Part shown: positions 1 to 6,033 of the stretch, piece by piece
How the letters are laid out: each line of letters begins with the position of its first letter
Position numbering within the stretch: the first letter of the stretch is position 1
From: Bacillus_I endophytica_A
Lineage (GTDB): Bacteria; Bacillota; Bacilli; Bacillales; Bacillaceae_H
Length of the DNA: 10,558 bases
NCBI RefSeq assembly: GCF_026790145.1
Contig: NZ_JALAMS010000074.1
Span: forward strand, 1-10,558
Reading direction: 5' to 3'
The notes under the pieces: generated by a model
What the model was told of the DNA's origin: nothing
What the model saw: only the letters and a program-made list of their open reading frames with translations
The model's database searches: none
Program-made: the position numbers and the translations under genes

Positions 1-15
1 ACTTCTCTTTTTTCT
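1..15. repeat. 15-bp terminal direct repeat (likely circular overlap)
   Basis: ACTTCTCTTTTTTCT at 1-15 is identical to 10544-10558. The likeliest reason is that the window is a whole circular replicon of about 10.54 kb with a short unresolved end overlap. In that case the terminator hairpin at 10514-10542 runs straight into position 16. The tract is pyrimidine-rich, so chance is less remote than for a random 15-mer. Confidence 0.6.
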
Positions 16-194
16 CCTTTATGCAGGTTTTTATACATCGTTGATAAATCAATGTTACTCAGCCTTTTCCATGCCTGAGTAATGCATAAAAAATGGAGAG
101 TTTATACAGTAGTTATTTATCTTTTAATAGGATTAATTCAATCATATCTTAAATCCTCAAATTGTATAAAATAAATGTGAATCTTTTATACATC

Positions 195-224
195 TTGTAA
201 AGGATAAACCTTGGTACATATAGT
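195..224 (+). promoter_or_regulatory. Candidate sigma-A promoter of the HTH/coiled-coil gene
   Basis: TTGTAA (195-200), 18 nt, TATAGT (219-224) lies about 40 nt before the start at 266. The upstream AT-rich stretch 20-200 contains two copies of TTTTATACATC (31-41 and 186-196) and an inverted repeat TTACTCAG/CTGAGTAA (55-62 and 75-82), which could be binding sites for the MerR-like product. This is a consensus match only. Confidence 0.45.
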
Positions 225-265
225 ATTATCTAAAGTAAGTAAATGATGAAAGGATGTTCTTTCAC

Positions 266-814
266 ATGCAGGAAAATGAAAAAGAATGGTACAGTTTGAA
301 AGAAATTGAGAGAATAACAGGCATTTCGGTACCTTCTTTAAGTCGATATGCCGATGAATTCAAATATTATATTAAAGATCGAAAAAGTGGGAACAAAAGA
401 CTTGTACATATAGAAAGTATTCCTCTACTAAAGAAAATAAAGTCTTACTATGGTGACCATCTCAATACATCAGAAATTCATGAAAGGTTGAAAGAAACAC
501 CAGTTATTATTGATGTAAAGGATGAAAAAGATGTAATGGCAAATCAAACTGAAATGATGGATGAACTTAAATCTATGAAAGAGTTATTTCAACAAGAGAT
601 CCAGCAGCTAAAGGAAACAGTTATTACACAGCAAAAATATATTGATGAAAGAATGAATGAAAGAGATAAAATACTCATGGAATCCTTACGAATGATGAAA
701 GAACAAAAGAAAGCAGTCGCCGAGGTTTCAACAACAATGGAAGATATGAAAGAAGAAACTAAAGATGAATCTTCCCATGAAAGAAACAATAAAAAGTGGT
801 GGAAATTTTGGTAA
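266..814 (+). CDS. MerR-type HTH, coiled-coil protein with C-terminal WWKFW tail (DUF3967-type)
   Basis: A 182-residue protein. Residues 8-30 (WYSLKEIERITGISVPSLSRY) read as the HTH of a MerR-like winged helix. About 90-160 is a charged Met/Gln/Glu-rich coiled coil, and residues 131-145 (ERDKILMESLRMMKE) match the DUF3967 signature as I know it from Bacillus plasmid proteins. The protein ends in NNKKWWKFW, a basic-aromatic tail that could lie on the membrane. I chose ATG 266 because AAAGGA at 248-253 is about 12 nt upstream; the in-frame ATG at 254 would touch that site. It stands alone, with a promoter before and two terminators after. The function of DUF3967 proteins is not established. The build (DNA-binding head, coiled coil, sticky tail) resembles RacA-like anchors, so a role in plasmid positioning or regulation is inference. 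A decayed relative lies at 5808-5960. Confidence 0.75.
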   Translation: MQENEKEWYSLKEIERITGISVPSLSRYADEFKYYIKDRKSGNKRLVHIESIPLLKKIKSYYGDHLNTSEIHERLKETPVIIDVKDEKDVMANQTEMMDELKSMKELFQQEIQQLKETVITQQKYIDERMNERDKILMESLRMMKEQKKAVAEVSTTMEDMKEETKDESSHERNNKKWWKFW

Positions 815-848
815 TCTCCAACTTCCTTGTTTATCCTTCTTATATACG

Positions 849-892
849 ATCACCTTTATGGTGATTTTTTAGCCTTCAGGCTAATTGTTTTT
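849..892 (+). terminator. Double terminator after the HTH/coiled-coil gene
   Basis: ATCACC-TTTAT-GGTGAT followed by a T run (849-870) is directly followed by TTAGCC-TTCA-GGCTAA-TTGTTTTT (869-892). Both are intrinsic terminators on the plus strand, 35-78 nt after the stop. Confidence 0.75.
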
Positions 893-1074
893 CTACGAAA
901 AAAAGATAAAAATAGTCTTGCAATTCTATCGCCGAATTGCTATTTAAATAGAGTGAGAAGAGACAAGTAAAAGAATGTAGACGTATCAAGGGTTTATAAG
1001 GGGTAGGGTGTGAATTTTTTTTCACACCTGTGTGAATTTTTTTTCACACCTAAAAAATGGAAAAAAGGAGTAAA
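893..1074. other. Gene-free hairpin region between the HTH gene and repL
   Basis: No credible gene lies here. It holds an inverted repeat GCAATTC/GAATTGC (920-926 and 934-940), an AT-rich stretch, and the tandem 22-bp palindromes at 1007-1050. Palindromes next to a rep gene make it a candidate for the replication origin or a control locus, but nothing in the sequence proves this. Confidence 0.35.
1007..1050. repeat. Two tandem 22-bp palindromes
   Basis: Two adjacent units (1007-1028 and 1029-1050) each read GTGTGAA, a T-rich centre, TTCACACC. Unit 1 is GGTGTGAA-T6-TTCACACC, perfectly palindromic in its 8-bp arms. Unit 2 starts TG instead of GG. They touch with no spacer, giving four GTGTGAA half sites in 44 bp. 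This looks like a cooperative protein-binding site rather than a terminator pair, although the T-rich loops are unusual. Confidence 0.8.
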
Positions 1075-1104
1075 AAAAGAGAACCGGTATTATGGTTCTC
1101 TTTT
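1075..1104 (-). terminator. repL terminator
   Basis: AAAAGAGAACC (1075-1085) pairs with GGTTCTCTTTT (1094-1104) around an 8-nt loop. On the minus strand the stem is followed by a U run and sits 6 nt after the repL stop. The stem is A/T-flanked on both sides, so it can work in both directions. Confidence 0.85.
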
Positions 1105-1109
1105 GATTA

Positions 1110-1847
1110 CTAGAATAAATAAATAGGTAGTTTATGCTTTTTGCTATCGTTACCTACTTTAAAGTTACGTAGCGATCTCTTAAAAATATGTTGAGTTGCC
1201 TTATCTACACCATCCTTAGGAGAACAGCATAAAATATTGGGATTTACAAACCAAGTACGAGAAGTACAAGCCCTTCCATCTTCGGTAGTCATTCCAGCTT
1301 CCGCAACTCCAAGTACGCCTTTTTTAAGTAAAGAATTCATAGTTTTAGAGACACTTTCTCGTGTTTTTCCAAATTGTTCAGCTAAATAACTAGGTGTTAC
1401 AGCATTCACTTCTATTTCCTCATCGTTCTCTTTCTTTTCAACAATGACATTAGTTTTAAATTCTAAATAAGAAGCTACTTGTAACAAAAATGATTGCTCA
1501 GAACTAGTAAAGTAACCAATTTTATTTAAATAATTCATGTTATCAGTAATGATCTGCACAAACTTCACTCCATCACTTTTTTTCTTCTTTTTCCCGATGA
1601 AGTAATTTTCACCTGTTGTCTTATGTAAAATCTCTAGAAGCATTTTCTGCTGATCACCAGACAAACCAACACCAGCTTGTCCAAGCAGCTCTTCAATATC
1701 TAAATCTCTCTTATTCGCATTCTTAGAAGCTTTTGAAGAACCCTTAATAATGGCCTGCTGTCCTTCTGGAAGCGCCTTAAATTCTTCTTCTTTCTCCTTA
1801 CGTTTTCGTTCTCGTTCTAATTGTCTTTGTTCGAAAACATTTTCCAA
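1110..1847 (-). CDS. repL: RepL-type plasmid replication initiator
   Basis: A 245-residue protein. Residues 1-55 are highly charged, starting with a Glu/Arg/Lys-rich helix. From about 75 to 215 there is a winged-helix body: a helical hairpin (about 90-130) and an HTH segment VTPSYLAEQFGKTRESVSKT (about 149-168), then GVLGVAEAGMTT and TWFVNPNIL, which resemble the wing and the FVNP motif of Firmicute plasmid RepL proteins. It is longer than the roughly 160-residue RepL of pIM13-type plasmids because of the N-terminal extension. The start is TTG 1847-1845: GAGGAGG at 1856-1862 is 8 nt upstream and no ATG is as well placed. It is transcribed alone, between the terminators at 1075-1104 and 1947-1985. 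Its leader carries repeated AAGGGT elements that may control expression. The family call is from memory of the motifs; a MarR-like regulator is the alternative. Confidence 0.65.
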   Translation of the reverse strand: MENVFEQRQLERERKRKEKEEEFKALPEGQQAIIKGSSKASKNANKRDLDIEELLGQAGVGLSGDQQKMLLEILHKTTGENYFIGKKKKKSDGVKFVQIITDNMNYLNKIGYFTSSEQSFLLQVASYLEFKTNVIVEKKENDEEIEVNAVTPSYLAEQFGKTRESVSKTMNSLLKKGVLGVAEAGMTTEDGRACTSRTWFVNPNILCCSPKDGVDKATQHIFKRSLRNFKVGNDSKKHKLPIYLF

Positions 1848-1881
1848 CGTTTAATCCTCCTCAAAGTATGGAAGGAATTAA

Positions 1882-1932
1882 ACCCTTATGGTAGAATACA
1901 AATATAATCATACGAATAAGGGTCTAACCCTT
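1882..1932. promoter_or_regulatory. AAGGGT inverted repeats in the repL leader
   Basis: ACCCTTAT (1882-1889) is inverted as ATAAGGGT (1916-1923), and AAGGGT-CTA-ACCCTT (1918-1932) forms a second, overlapping palindrome. The three elements could form mutually exclusive hairpins in the repL leader RNA or serve as operators. Both would be copy-number control devices. A TATATT-like -10 lies between them on the minus strand, without a clear -35. Confidence 0.45.
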
Positions 1933-1946
1933 CTATAGTTTTTATT

Positions 1947-1985
1947 GAAAAGCCCTCGGAGTCCGCTAAAACTTGGGGGCTTTTC
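1947..1985 (-). terminator. Terminator of the zinc-ribbon gene
   Basis: GAAAAGCCC (1947-1955) pairs with GGGCTTTTC (1977-1985). It directly abuts the stop of the upstream minus-strand gene and has T/A runs at both ends. It separates that gene from the repL leader. Confidence 0.75.
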
Positions 1986-2408
1986 TCATGCCTTCTTTTC
2001 GTACTCTTTAATCTTCTGATCAATACTTAGTAATAGTCTATCATTAATTGTTTTGGGCTTGTACCCCATTCTATCAATTAGAATTCCCTCTAGGACCTTC
2101 GCACGCTTCGTATAATACAAATACTGCTCTTCTGCAAAAGAAATCGTCTCCTGGTCTATTTGAGCCTCCTTGGCACCTTTCTTAATCAATCTCATCTGAT
2201 TAAACAAATCTGAACGCTCTTTTCGAACCAATCTCAGCAACACCAATAAGTCATACGTATGAAATCCTTCTAACTCACTAAAAGATAACTCACAATGTTC
2301 CAGATACACAAAGTTTTTTCTCCTTGGTCTATACGGATCCAGAGAAGCCCCACAAAATAGGCAACTTTTATTTGCTTGATTTTCTGTTCCACAATAAGAA
2401 CAAATCAT
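1986..2408 (-). CDS. Zinc-ribbon protein of unknown function
   Basis: A 140-residue protein. Cys3-x2-Cys6 and Cys16-x2-Cys19 (CSYCG, CLFCG) form a zinc ribbon at the very N-terminus. The rest is helical and charged, with a basic patch PYRPRRK (about 25-31) and a heptad-rich Lys/Glu C-terminus. I start at ATG 2408-2406, whose A is the last base of the upstream TGA stop, so the two genes are translationally coupled. A TTG one codon earlier is possible. I do not recognise a specific family. Co-transcription with a ribbon-helix-helix protein next to repL suggests a plasmid maintenance role, which is inference. Confidence 0.7.
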   Translation of the reverse strand: MICSYCGTENQANKSCLFCGASLDPYRPRRKNFVYLEHCELSFSELEGFHTYDLLVLLRLVRKERSDLFNQMRLIKKGAKEAQIDQETISFAEEQYLYYTKRAKVLEGILIDRMGYKPKTINDRLLLSIDQKIKEYEKKA

Positions 2409-2605
2409 CAATCATCATCTTCTCTATCAGGGAACTTAATTTCATGCAAAGTATCAAGTGCATGTAAAAAAACATCTGTTACTGAAACCCTAGAAATAGG
2501 ACTCTCTTTTTGGTAAAGTTCAACTAAATCTTTAAGTTGATTATAATGTTTATCATCCAAACGAAATGATGGACGACGACTTACTATTGTTTCTTTCTTC
2601 ATCAT
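2408..2605 (-). CDS. Ribbon-helix-helix-like DNA-binding protein
   Basis: A 65-residue protein with a short N-terminal strand (RRPSFRLD, about 10-17) followed by two helices (DKHYNQLKDLVELYQ and SVTDVFLHALDTLHEI), then an acidic tail DREDDD. This is the size and layout of CopG/MetJ-type repressors, which control rep or partition genes on many plasmids. AGGAGGTG at 2608-2615 precedes tandem ATG codons at 2605 and 2602; the second has the more usual spacing. A perfect 9-bp inverted repeat lies just upstream of the ribosome binding site, a likely autoregulatory operator. The fold assignment is inferred from pattern, not from a matched family. Confidence 0.65.
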   Translation of the reverse strand: MMKKETIVSRRPSFRLDDKHYNQLKDLVELYQKESPISRVSVTDVFLHALDTLHEIKFPDREDDD

Positions 2606-2617
2606 TACACCTCCTGA

Positions 2618-2638
2618 CTTTCTTGTCAGACAAGAAAG
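2618..2638. promoter_or_regulatory. Palindromic operator before the ribbon-helix-helix gene
   Basis: CTTTCTTGT (2618-2626) is inverted as ACAAGAAAG (2630-2638) around CAG. It lies between the predicted promoter and the ribosome binding site, where a repressor would block transcription. The same element could also form a leader hairpin that sets the distance to the Shine-Dalgarno site. Confidence 0.6.
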
Positions 2639-2662
2639 CTAAGACTGTCTAGCCTTTATTTA

Positions 2663-2691
2663 AATATATCACTCTATAAGACTGGAAACAA
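2663..2691 (-). promoter_or_regulatory. Sigma-A promoter of the ribbon-helix-helix/zinc-ribbon operon
   Basis: On the minus strand TTGTTT (2691-2686), 17 nt, TATATT (2668-2663). The predicted transcript start would be just upstream of the 2618-2638 palindrome. Confidence 0.6.
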
Positions 2692-2710
2692 TATCTAAAT
2701 CCCACTTCTG

Positions 2711-2760
2711 ATAAAAAATAAAAGGAGGCTGAAGCCTCCCTACACTAGCCTAAAGGCTAG
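2711..2760 (-). terminator. Terminator of the mob operon
   Basis: On the minus strand the hairpin CTAGCC/GGCTAG (2745-2750 and 2755-2760) is followed by GGAGGCT-TC-AGCCTCC (2739-2724) and a T-rich tail. Both follow the mobB stop within 75 nt. Confidence 0.8.
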
Positions 2761-2797
2761 AACTACATTCATCTAAAGTTCCTATGCTTTTTTAACA

Positions 2798-3490
2798 TTA
2801 AAAACGGTGCTGACTCGCTTTTTCTTTTACAAATGAAAACGCAAAAATAAAGGCCATAAGCATAATGACACCGATAAGGATCGCCATGACCAGCCAACCC
2901 CATTCAAATTTTTGAGCGACTATATCATAAAGTTTAGATACACCTAATACGTTCCAAAAACCCCATTTAATCCCCGTTAACGCAATCACGGCAATCACGG
3001 CATATAACAAGACTTGCACAACCGATACACAGATTTCTTCGATTTTTTTGGTCTTCACTCGCATTTCTTGCACTTCGTTTGTTTTTTCTTGAATGGTATG
3101 CACTTTTTCAGAAAAATCACTGACGATCTCATCTGTTTTTTCATCAAATTTCTTTCCAACCATATCATTCATCTGTTCAAAATAGATGTTCAGTTTTGCA
3201 TTCAAACTATCTCTCAGGACCAAGTTCGCTTCTTCTAATTGCTCGACTTTGTGGTTTAGGTTCTGGTTGTTTTGATTGTTCATGTTCATGACGGCTTTCA
3301 TTTGCTTGTTCAAGCTCTCGTTGTTCTTCTCGATACTTTCGGCTAACTGGTCGATACGCTGTGCGATCAGTTCGTTCTGGTGCTCGATTTCCGACATTCG
3401 CACTCTGTAGTTGATTTGTTCGCTCGTATTCATTCCAGTCGATTGATTGAGTTCTTGTTTGGCTTGCTGTAAGTTGTCGCTCAAAGCCAC
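2798..3490 (-). CDS. mobB: MobB-like mobilisation protein, membrane-anchored
   Basis: A 230-residue protein. Residues 1-150 are coiled coil, rich in Gln, Asn and Glu. Two hydrophobic segments follow (about 155-172, VVQVLLYAVIAVIALTGI, and about 198-219, WLVMAILIGVIMLMAFIFAF) with a short basic tail. The start is GTG 3490, with GGAGGGG about 8 nt upstream. The first 284 bp lie inside the 3' end of mobA in another frame, the arrangement known from pC221-type plasmids, where MobB is encoded within mobA. MobB of such plasmids assists MobA; the membrane segments suggest it docks the relaxosome near the coupling protein of the helper element, which is inference. It is the last gene of the operon. 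Confidence 0.75.
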   Translation of the reverse strand: MALSDNLQQAKQELNQSTGMNTSEQINYRVRMSEIEHQNELIAQRIDQLAESIEKNNESLNKQMKAVMNMNNQNNQNLNHKVEQLEEANLVLRDSLNAKLNIYFEQMNDMVGKKFDEKTDEIVSDFSEKVHTIQEKTNEVQEMRVKTKKIEEICVSVVQVLLYAVIAVIALTGIKWGFWNVLGVSKLYDIVAQKFEWGWLVMAILIGVIMLMAFIFAFSFVKEKASQHRF

Positions 3491-4187
3491 GTTCTATCCC
3501 CTCCAGTTCGTAATCGTGCCCCAGTTTACTTCCTCGCACCCACTTATTCGCTTCTGGGTGCTTGTATGAGAGCGTTTCACCTCTTAGCTTCGTTTCTATA
3601 CCCATCTTATCTAAAACCTCTGAAAAGCTATTAAAATCGCTTGTACGGGCTTTGGCTATATCGACCGCCTGACGTATTTCGTCTTTCCAGCTGATTTTCC
3701 CTTTTTCTATCAAAGATTTTTCAGCTGCTGTATAGCGTATCGGCGCTTTTTTCTCCAAGACGACAGAGAGCCCTTTCTCCTGACAAATGCGATCATTTTC
3801 GTTTTTAATTACATCACGCTGTTCTTTATTGCTATGATACTTCTTGCCATTTTCGATATTGACGGAATTGATGACAATGTGGTTATGTATGTGTTCCTTA
3901 TCCGCATGCGTATAAATGGCAACTTGATAGTCTTTTGCGACAGATTTAGCTAACTCTAAACCGATTTCATTCGCTTGCCCTGGCGTCACTTCGTCAGGCT
4001 TGAATGACTGAATGATGGTGTGTGCCTGAATCCCATCATCTTTTCCGTAAAGCATTCGCAATTCTTTAAAATTTGATTTTGCATAATCTATATCGCAATT
4101 ATGGCCACTCTTTTCGACTGCTCGCTTTTCGGCGTAATGGATCGCTCTACTTGCTGACTTGGTGTTTCCTAATTTAGTCGTTGCCAT
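3207..4187 (-). CDS. mobA: MobA relaxase, MOBP type
   Basis: A 326-residue relaxase that would nick oriT and stay bound to the 5' end of the transferred strand. Tyr18 in RAIHYAEKRA is the probable nucleophile. His56 (AHTIIQSF) follows, and HADKEHIHNHIVIN (His94, Asp96, His99, His101, His103) is the metal-binding HUH-like motif of the relaxase family. The C-terminal third (about 250-326) is Arg/Glu/Gln-rich and low in complexity. Its coding DNA also encodes the start of MobB. ATG 4187 lies 17 nt before the end of mobC, so mobC and mobA overlap. An upstream in-frame ATG at 4241 lies deep in mobC and would add 18 residues without family support. With MobB and MobC but no type IV secretion genes, the plasmid is mobilisable, not self-transmissible. 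Confidence 0.88.
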   Translation of the reverse strand: MATTKLGNTKSASRAIHYAEKRAVEKSGHNCDIDYAKSNFKELRMLYGKDDGIQAHTIIQSFKPDEVTPGQANEIGLELAKSVAKDYQVAIYTHADKEHIHNHIVINSVNIENGKKYHSNKEQRDVIKNENDRICQEKGLSVVLEKKAPIRYTAAEKSLIEKGKISWKDEIRQAVDIAKARTSDFNSFSEVLDKMGIETKLRGETLSYKHPEANKWVRGSKLGHDYELEGIERGFERQLTASQTRTQSIDWNEYERTNQLQSANVGNRAPERTDRTAYRPVSRKYREEQRELEQANESRHEHEQSKQPEPKPQSRAIRRSELGPER

Positions 4188-4540
4188 AGCTCGCTCACTT
4201 CTTTTCTCAAGTGTTCGATATTGTAATTCAAGCGTTCCCAATCGACATTGCCATCTTTATGCGAATTACAATATTTCGCAATTTGGTTCACGTTGTTCCC
4301 CAACTTGCTCAAATCCCTTGCAATCGCTTGTCTTGTCTCCTTATCGAATTTCGGAGCAACCAAGCGACTGCCTTGTGCCTTCTTCTTCACGAAGCTCGGC
4401 ACACTCATATTCAACGTTTCAGCTGATTGCTGAAGCTTTGAATATTCGTCCTCGCTCACTCGAAAACTGATTTGGCGAGGCTCTTTACGGTTCGGAATCT
4501 TCCGTAAATTGCTAGCCACATCATTGTCTCGTTCGCTCAT
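4169..4540 (-). CDS. mobC: MobC relaxosome accessory protein
   Basis: A 123-residue protein. The N-terminal half (ISFRVSEDEYSKLQQSAET) reads as a ribbon-helix-helix DNA-binding segment, and LSKLGNNVNQIAKYCN (about 83-98) is the hallmark of the bacterial mobilisation MobC family. MobC helps MobA melt and nick oriT. I start at ATG 4540, behind GGGGTGGGATTTT, rather than at the far upstream ATG 4723, because the extra 61 residues are the translated oriT hairpins and have no family support. It opens the mobC-mobA-mobB operon next to oriT. The block is visibly richer in G+C than the rest of the window, suggesting a separate origin. Confidence 0.85.
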   Translation of the reverse strand: MSERDNDVASNLRKIPNRKEPRQISFRVSEDEYSKLQQSAETLNMSVPSFVKKKAQGSRLVAPKFDKETRQAIARDLSKLGNNVNQIAKYCNSHKDGNVDWERLNYNIEHLRKEVSELWQRLN

Positions 4541-4560
4541 AAAATCCCACCCCTTTCTTC

Positions 4561-4720
4561 CGTTTTTCAAACGGACGCGCCGTTTAGAATTGTTCGTGTT
4601 ATCTCCAATTCTAGCACTGGCGCTAGGGGTTTGGCAAGCGTCGCATTTGCTAGCCACTGCGTGGCGCAAATACAGCTTGTTGGGGGGTTCCCCCAATCCC
4701 CCTTTCTGTTTTTGCTTGCG
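4561..4720. other. oriT: Candidate origin of transfer (oriT)
   Basis: Just upstream of mobC lie nested inverted repeats: AAACGG/CCGTTT (4569-4574 and 4580-4585), TAGAATTG/CAATTCTA (4585-4592 and 4606-4613), CTAGC/GCTAG (4611-4615 and 4622-4626), and a long imperfect hairpin of ATTTGC..GCCAC with GTGGC..GCAAAT (4645-4671). Between the last two is the unpaired stretch GGGGTTTGGCAAGCGTC (4626-4642), a good place for nic. G/C-run hairpins (4680-4696) follow. Hairpin plus short single-stranded core beside mobC is the usual oriT plan. I cannot assign the exact nick. Confidence 0.65.
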
Positions 4721-4876
4721 CAAAAAATGGCTCGCTCATGCTAGCCATAAAAAGACCTTGGGGCGTTGCCCCTCCTCATCCCCCTTCTCAAATAAAGAGG
4801 GTGCTGTGAGTCTATCCACTCCTTAAATTCTCGACCTTTCGGTCTTGCGATTTACCTACCGTGGACAGACCCAAAG

Positions 4877-4900
4877 AAAAAAGCCTCACCAATGTAAGGC
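4877..4900 (-). terminator. Orphan minus-strand terminator
   Basis: GCCTCAC (4883-4889) pairs with GTAAGGC (4894-4900) with one G-U pair, followed on the minus strand by six T. No gene ends nearby. Confidence 0.6.
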
Positions 4901-4980
4901 TGTAAGGATGAAATAAGAAGAAGTATGACGTCTTCCTAACATTGTATGTGTGTGTTACTGTACCGTGTTTGTCTCTTTTC

Positions 4981-5060
4981 CATAAAAAAAGCCCCGCACG
5001 ATCGGGGCATGTTGGGCAAGTAAAGAAAAGAGTTTTCAATGTCATCCTTATTATTCTATG
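4981..5060 (-). repeat. Terminator segment, copy 1
   Basis: Similar along its whole length to 5710-5785: CATAAAAAAAGCC, a G/C hairpin, GGGCAA(G)..AAAGAAAAGAGTTT, ATGTCATCC, ATTCTATGC. The hairpin GCCCCG/CGGGGC (4991-4996 and 5003-5008) followed by T7 on the minus strand is an intrinsic terminator. Copy 2 follows a decayed DUF3967 gene; copy 1 has no gene left in front of it. Confidence 0.75.
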
Positions 5061-5148
5061 CCACATCCCAATTTTATTTCCTTATGTTCATTCAGATGAA
5101 ACATGATATTTCAAATTTTAAACGTAAATGTTTCATAGCTGATGCAAC

Positions 5149-5240
5149 ATTTATAATCTGATTTGGATTATAAATTATAACGACACAGATTATAAACAAT
5201 ATAAACTTTGTTTAATTTTTATAATCTATTTCAGATTATA
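5149..5240. repeat. AT-rich ATAATC/GATTAT inverted repeats
   Basis: Palindrome 1: ATTTATAATC (5149-5158) inverted as GATTATAAAT (5166-5175). Palindrome 2: TATAATCT (5220-5227) inverted as AGATTATA (5233-5240). Between them lies a lone half site AGATTATAAA (5188-5197). Five half sites in 92 bp look like binding sites for a dimeric protein or an origin-like element. No adjacent gene explains them. Confidence 0.7.
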
Positions 5241-5349
5241 TGTTTTCCCTTTCATCAGTGTATTGGTCGTTCGGCGTAGCCACCACAGACTGCAAATTGA
5301 CAGATCCCTATACTTTTCCCTTTTTCTCATGATGAATTTCATTGCAATA

Positions 5350-5389
5350 AAACAAGCCGAGAGGATGATGGAAACCTCTCGGCTTGTTT
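5350..5389. terminator. Strong bidirectional terminator hairpin
   Basis: A perfect 15-bp stem, AAACAAGCCGAGAGG (5350-5364) with CCTCTCGGCTTGTTT (5375-5389), loop 10 nt. A-rich and T-rich ends make it usable in both directions. No gene ends directly at it. Confidence 0.75.
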
Positions 5390-5555
5390 CTGCTCATTTC
5401 TTGAACACGATAGATAACTAATCAATAACAATTAGGATATCTATGTCTGGGGAATACCTTCTTTTATAGCATGAGTTATTTTCCAAATTATTATTCATTC
5501 TTATTTATTTCAATATCTCTTTCTCATTTTCAATAAGTTGTCTTGTTTACTAAAT

Positions 5556-5584
5556 AAAAAAGAGAGGGTCCTGGGAACTCTCTT
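5556..5584 (-). terminator. Orphan minus-strand terminator
   Basis: AAGAGAG (5560-5566) pairs with CTCTCTT (5578-5584); on the minus strand it is followed by T-rich sequence. No gene is visible upstream of it on that strand. Confidence 0.55.
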
Positions 5585-5709
5585 GTAAACAGTAACACCA
5601 TTATAGACCTAGGATTTCGGAGTGAGTATTATAGGAGTACTAGATGTCTGGTTAAGAGTTATAACAAAACTAACTTTTTTATCCTATGCATTGGTTCCCC
5701 ATTTGGCAC

Positions 5710-5785
5710 CATAAAAAAAGCCCCCACGGTCGGAGCCATGTAGGGCAAAGAAAAGAGTTTCTTCATGTCATCCCTATATTCTATG
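5710..5785 (-). repeat. Terminator segment, copy 2
   Basis: Degenerate copy of 4981-5060. Its hairpin (GCCCC at 5720-5724 with GGAGC at 5732-5736, followed by T7 on the minus strand) would terminate the DUF3967-type remnant, whose stop is at 5808. Confidence 0.7.
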
Positions 5786-5807
5786 CTACTATGTAAATTT
5801 CTCGACC

Positions 5808-5960
5808 TTATTTCCAAAACTTCCACCACTTCTTATTTTCCTGAGCAGCTGCTATCTCCACTTGTTTGGATTCTAAAAGAGTATGAAAATGTTGCGTGAA
5901 TAAACGGTCTCTTTTTTCGAGTTCATCACCCATCTTATGCTCGAACGCTTTAAATTTAAA
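5808..5960 (-). pseudogene. C-terminal remnant of a second DUF3967-type gene
   Basis: The last 45-50 codons encode FEHKMGDELEKRDRLF, a helix similar to the DUF3967 helix of the protein at 266-814, and end in ENKKWWKFWK, the same Trp-rich tail. Nothing upstream encodes the HTH or the rest of the coiled coil: the reading frame soon runs into the csp3 leader on the other strand and becomes non-homologous. It still has its terminator (5713-5738). So this is a gene cut short by insertion of the copper-storage segment or by deletion. A frame can be opened back to 6137, but that part is antisense to csp3 and not credible. Confidence 0.75.
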
Positions 5961-6033
5961 ACACATTTTTCCTTTGATTTTAGTAAATAGTAAGACAGTA
6001 AGCAAAAATTTAAATAGAGGAGATGTTTTAAAA

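Larger units (their letters stand above)
4721..5807. other. Gene-free region with terminators and palindromes
   Basis: Over 1 kb without a credible gene. It contains minus-strand terminators at 4877-4900, 4984-5008, 5556-5584 and 5713-5738, a strong bidirectional hairpin at 5350-5389, AT-rich inverted repeats at 5149-5240, and two copies of an 80-bp terminator segment (4981-5060 and 5710-5785). The pile of terminators without genes suggests repeated insertion and loss of genes between the mob block and the accessory region. Confidence 0.6.

Noticed and set aside
4541..4723. N-terminal extension of MobC
   Set aside because: These codons translate the oriT hairpins; the ATG at 4540 has a good ribosome site and gives the usual MobC start.
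3014..4826. Plus-strand frames opposite the mob genes
   Set aside because: They are shadows of the mobC-mobA-mobB coding sequence and oriT, without ribosome sites or family patterns.
4812..5066. 84-codon minus-strand frame
   Set aside because: It runs through two terminator hairpins, has no ribosome site and shows no protein-like pattern.
5059..5093. Possible inverted dif-like site (TTATGTTCATT at 5083-5093)
   Set aside because: One arm matches 9 of 11 bases, but the sequence at the expected place of the other arm does not match.
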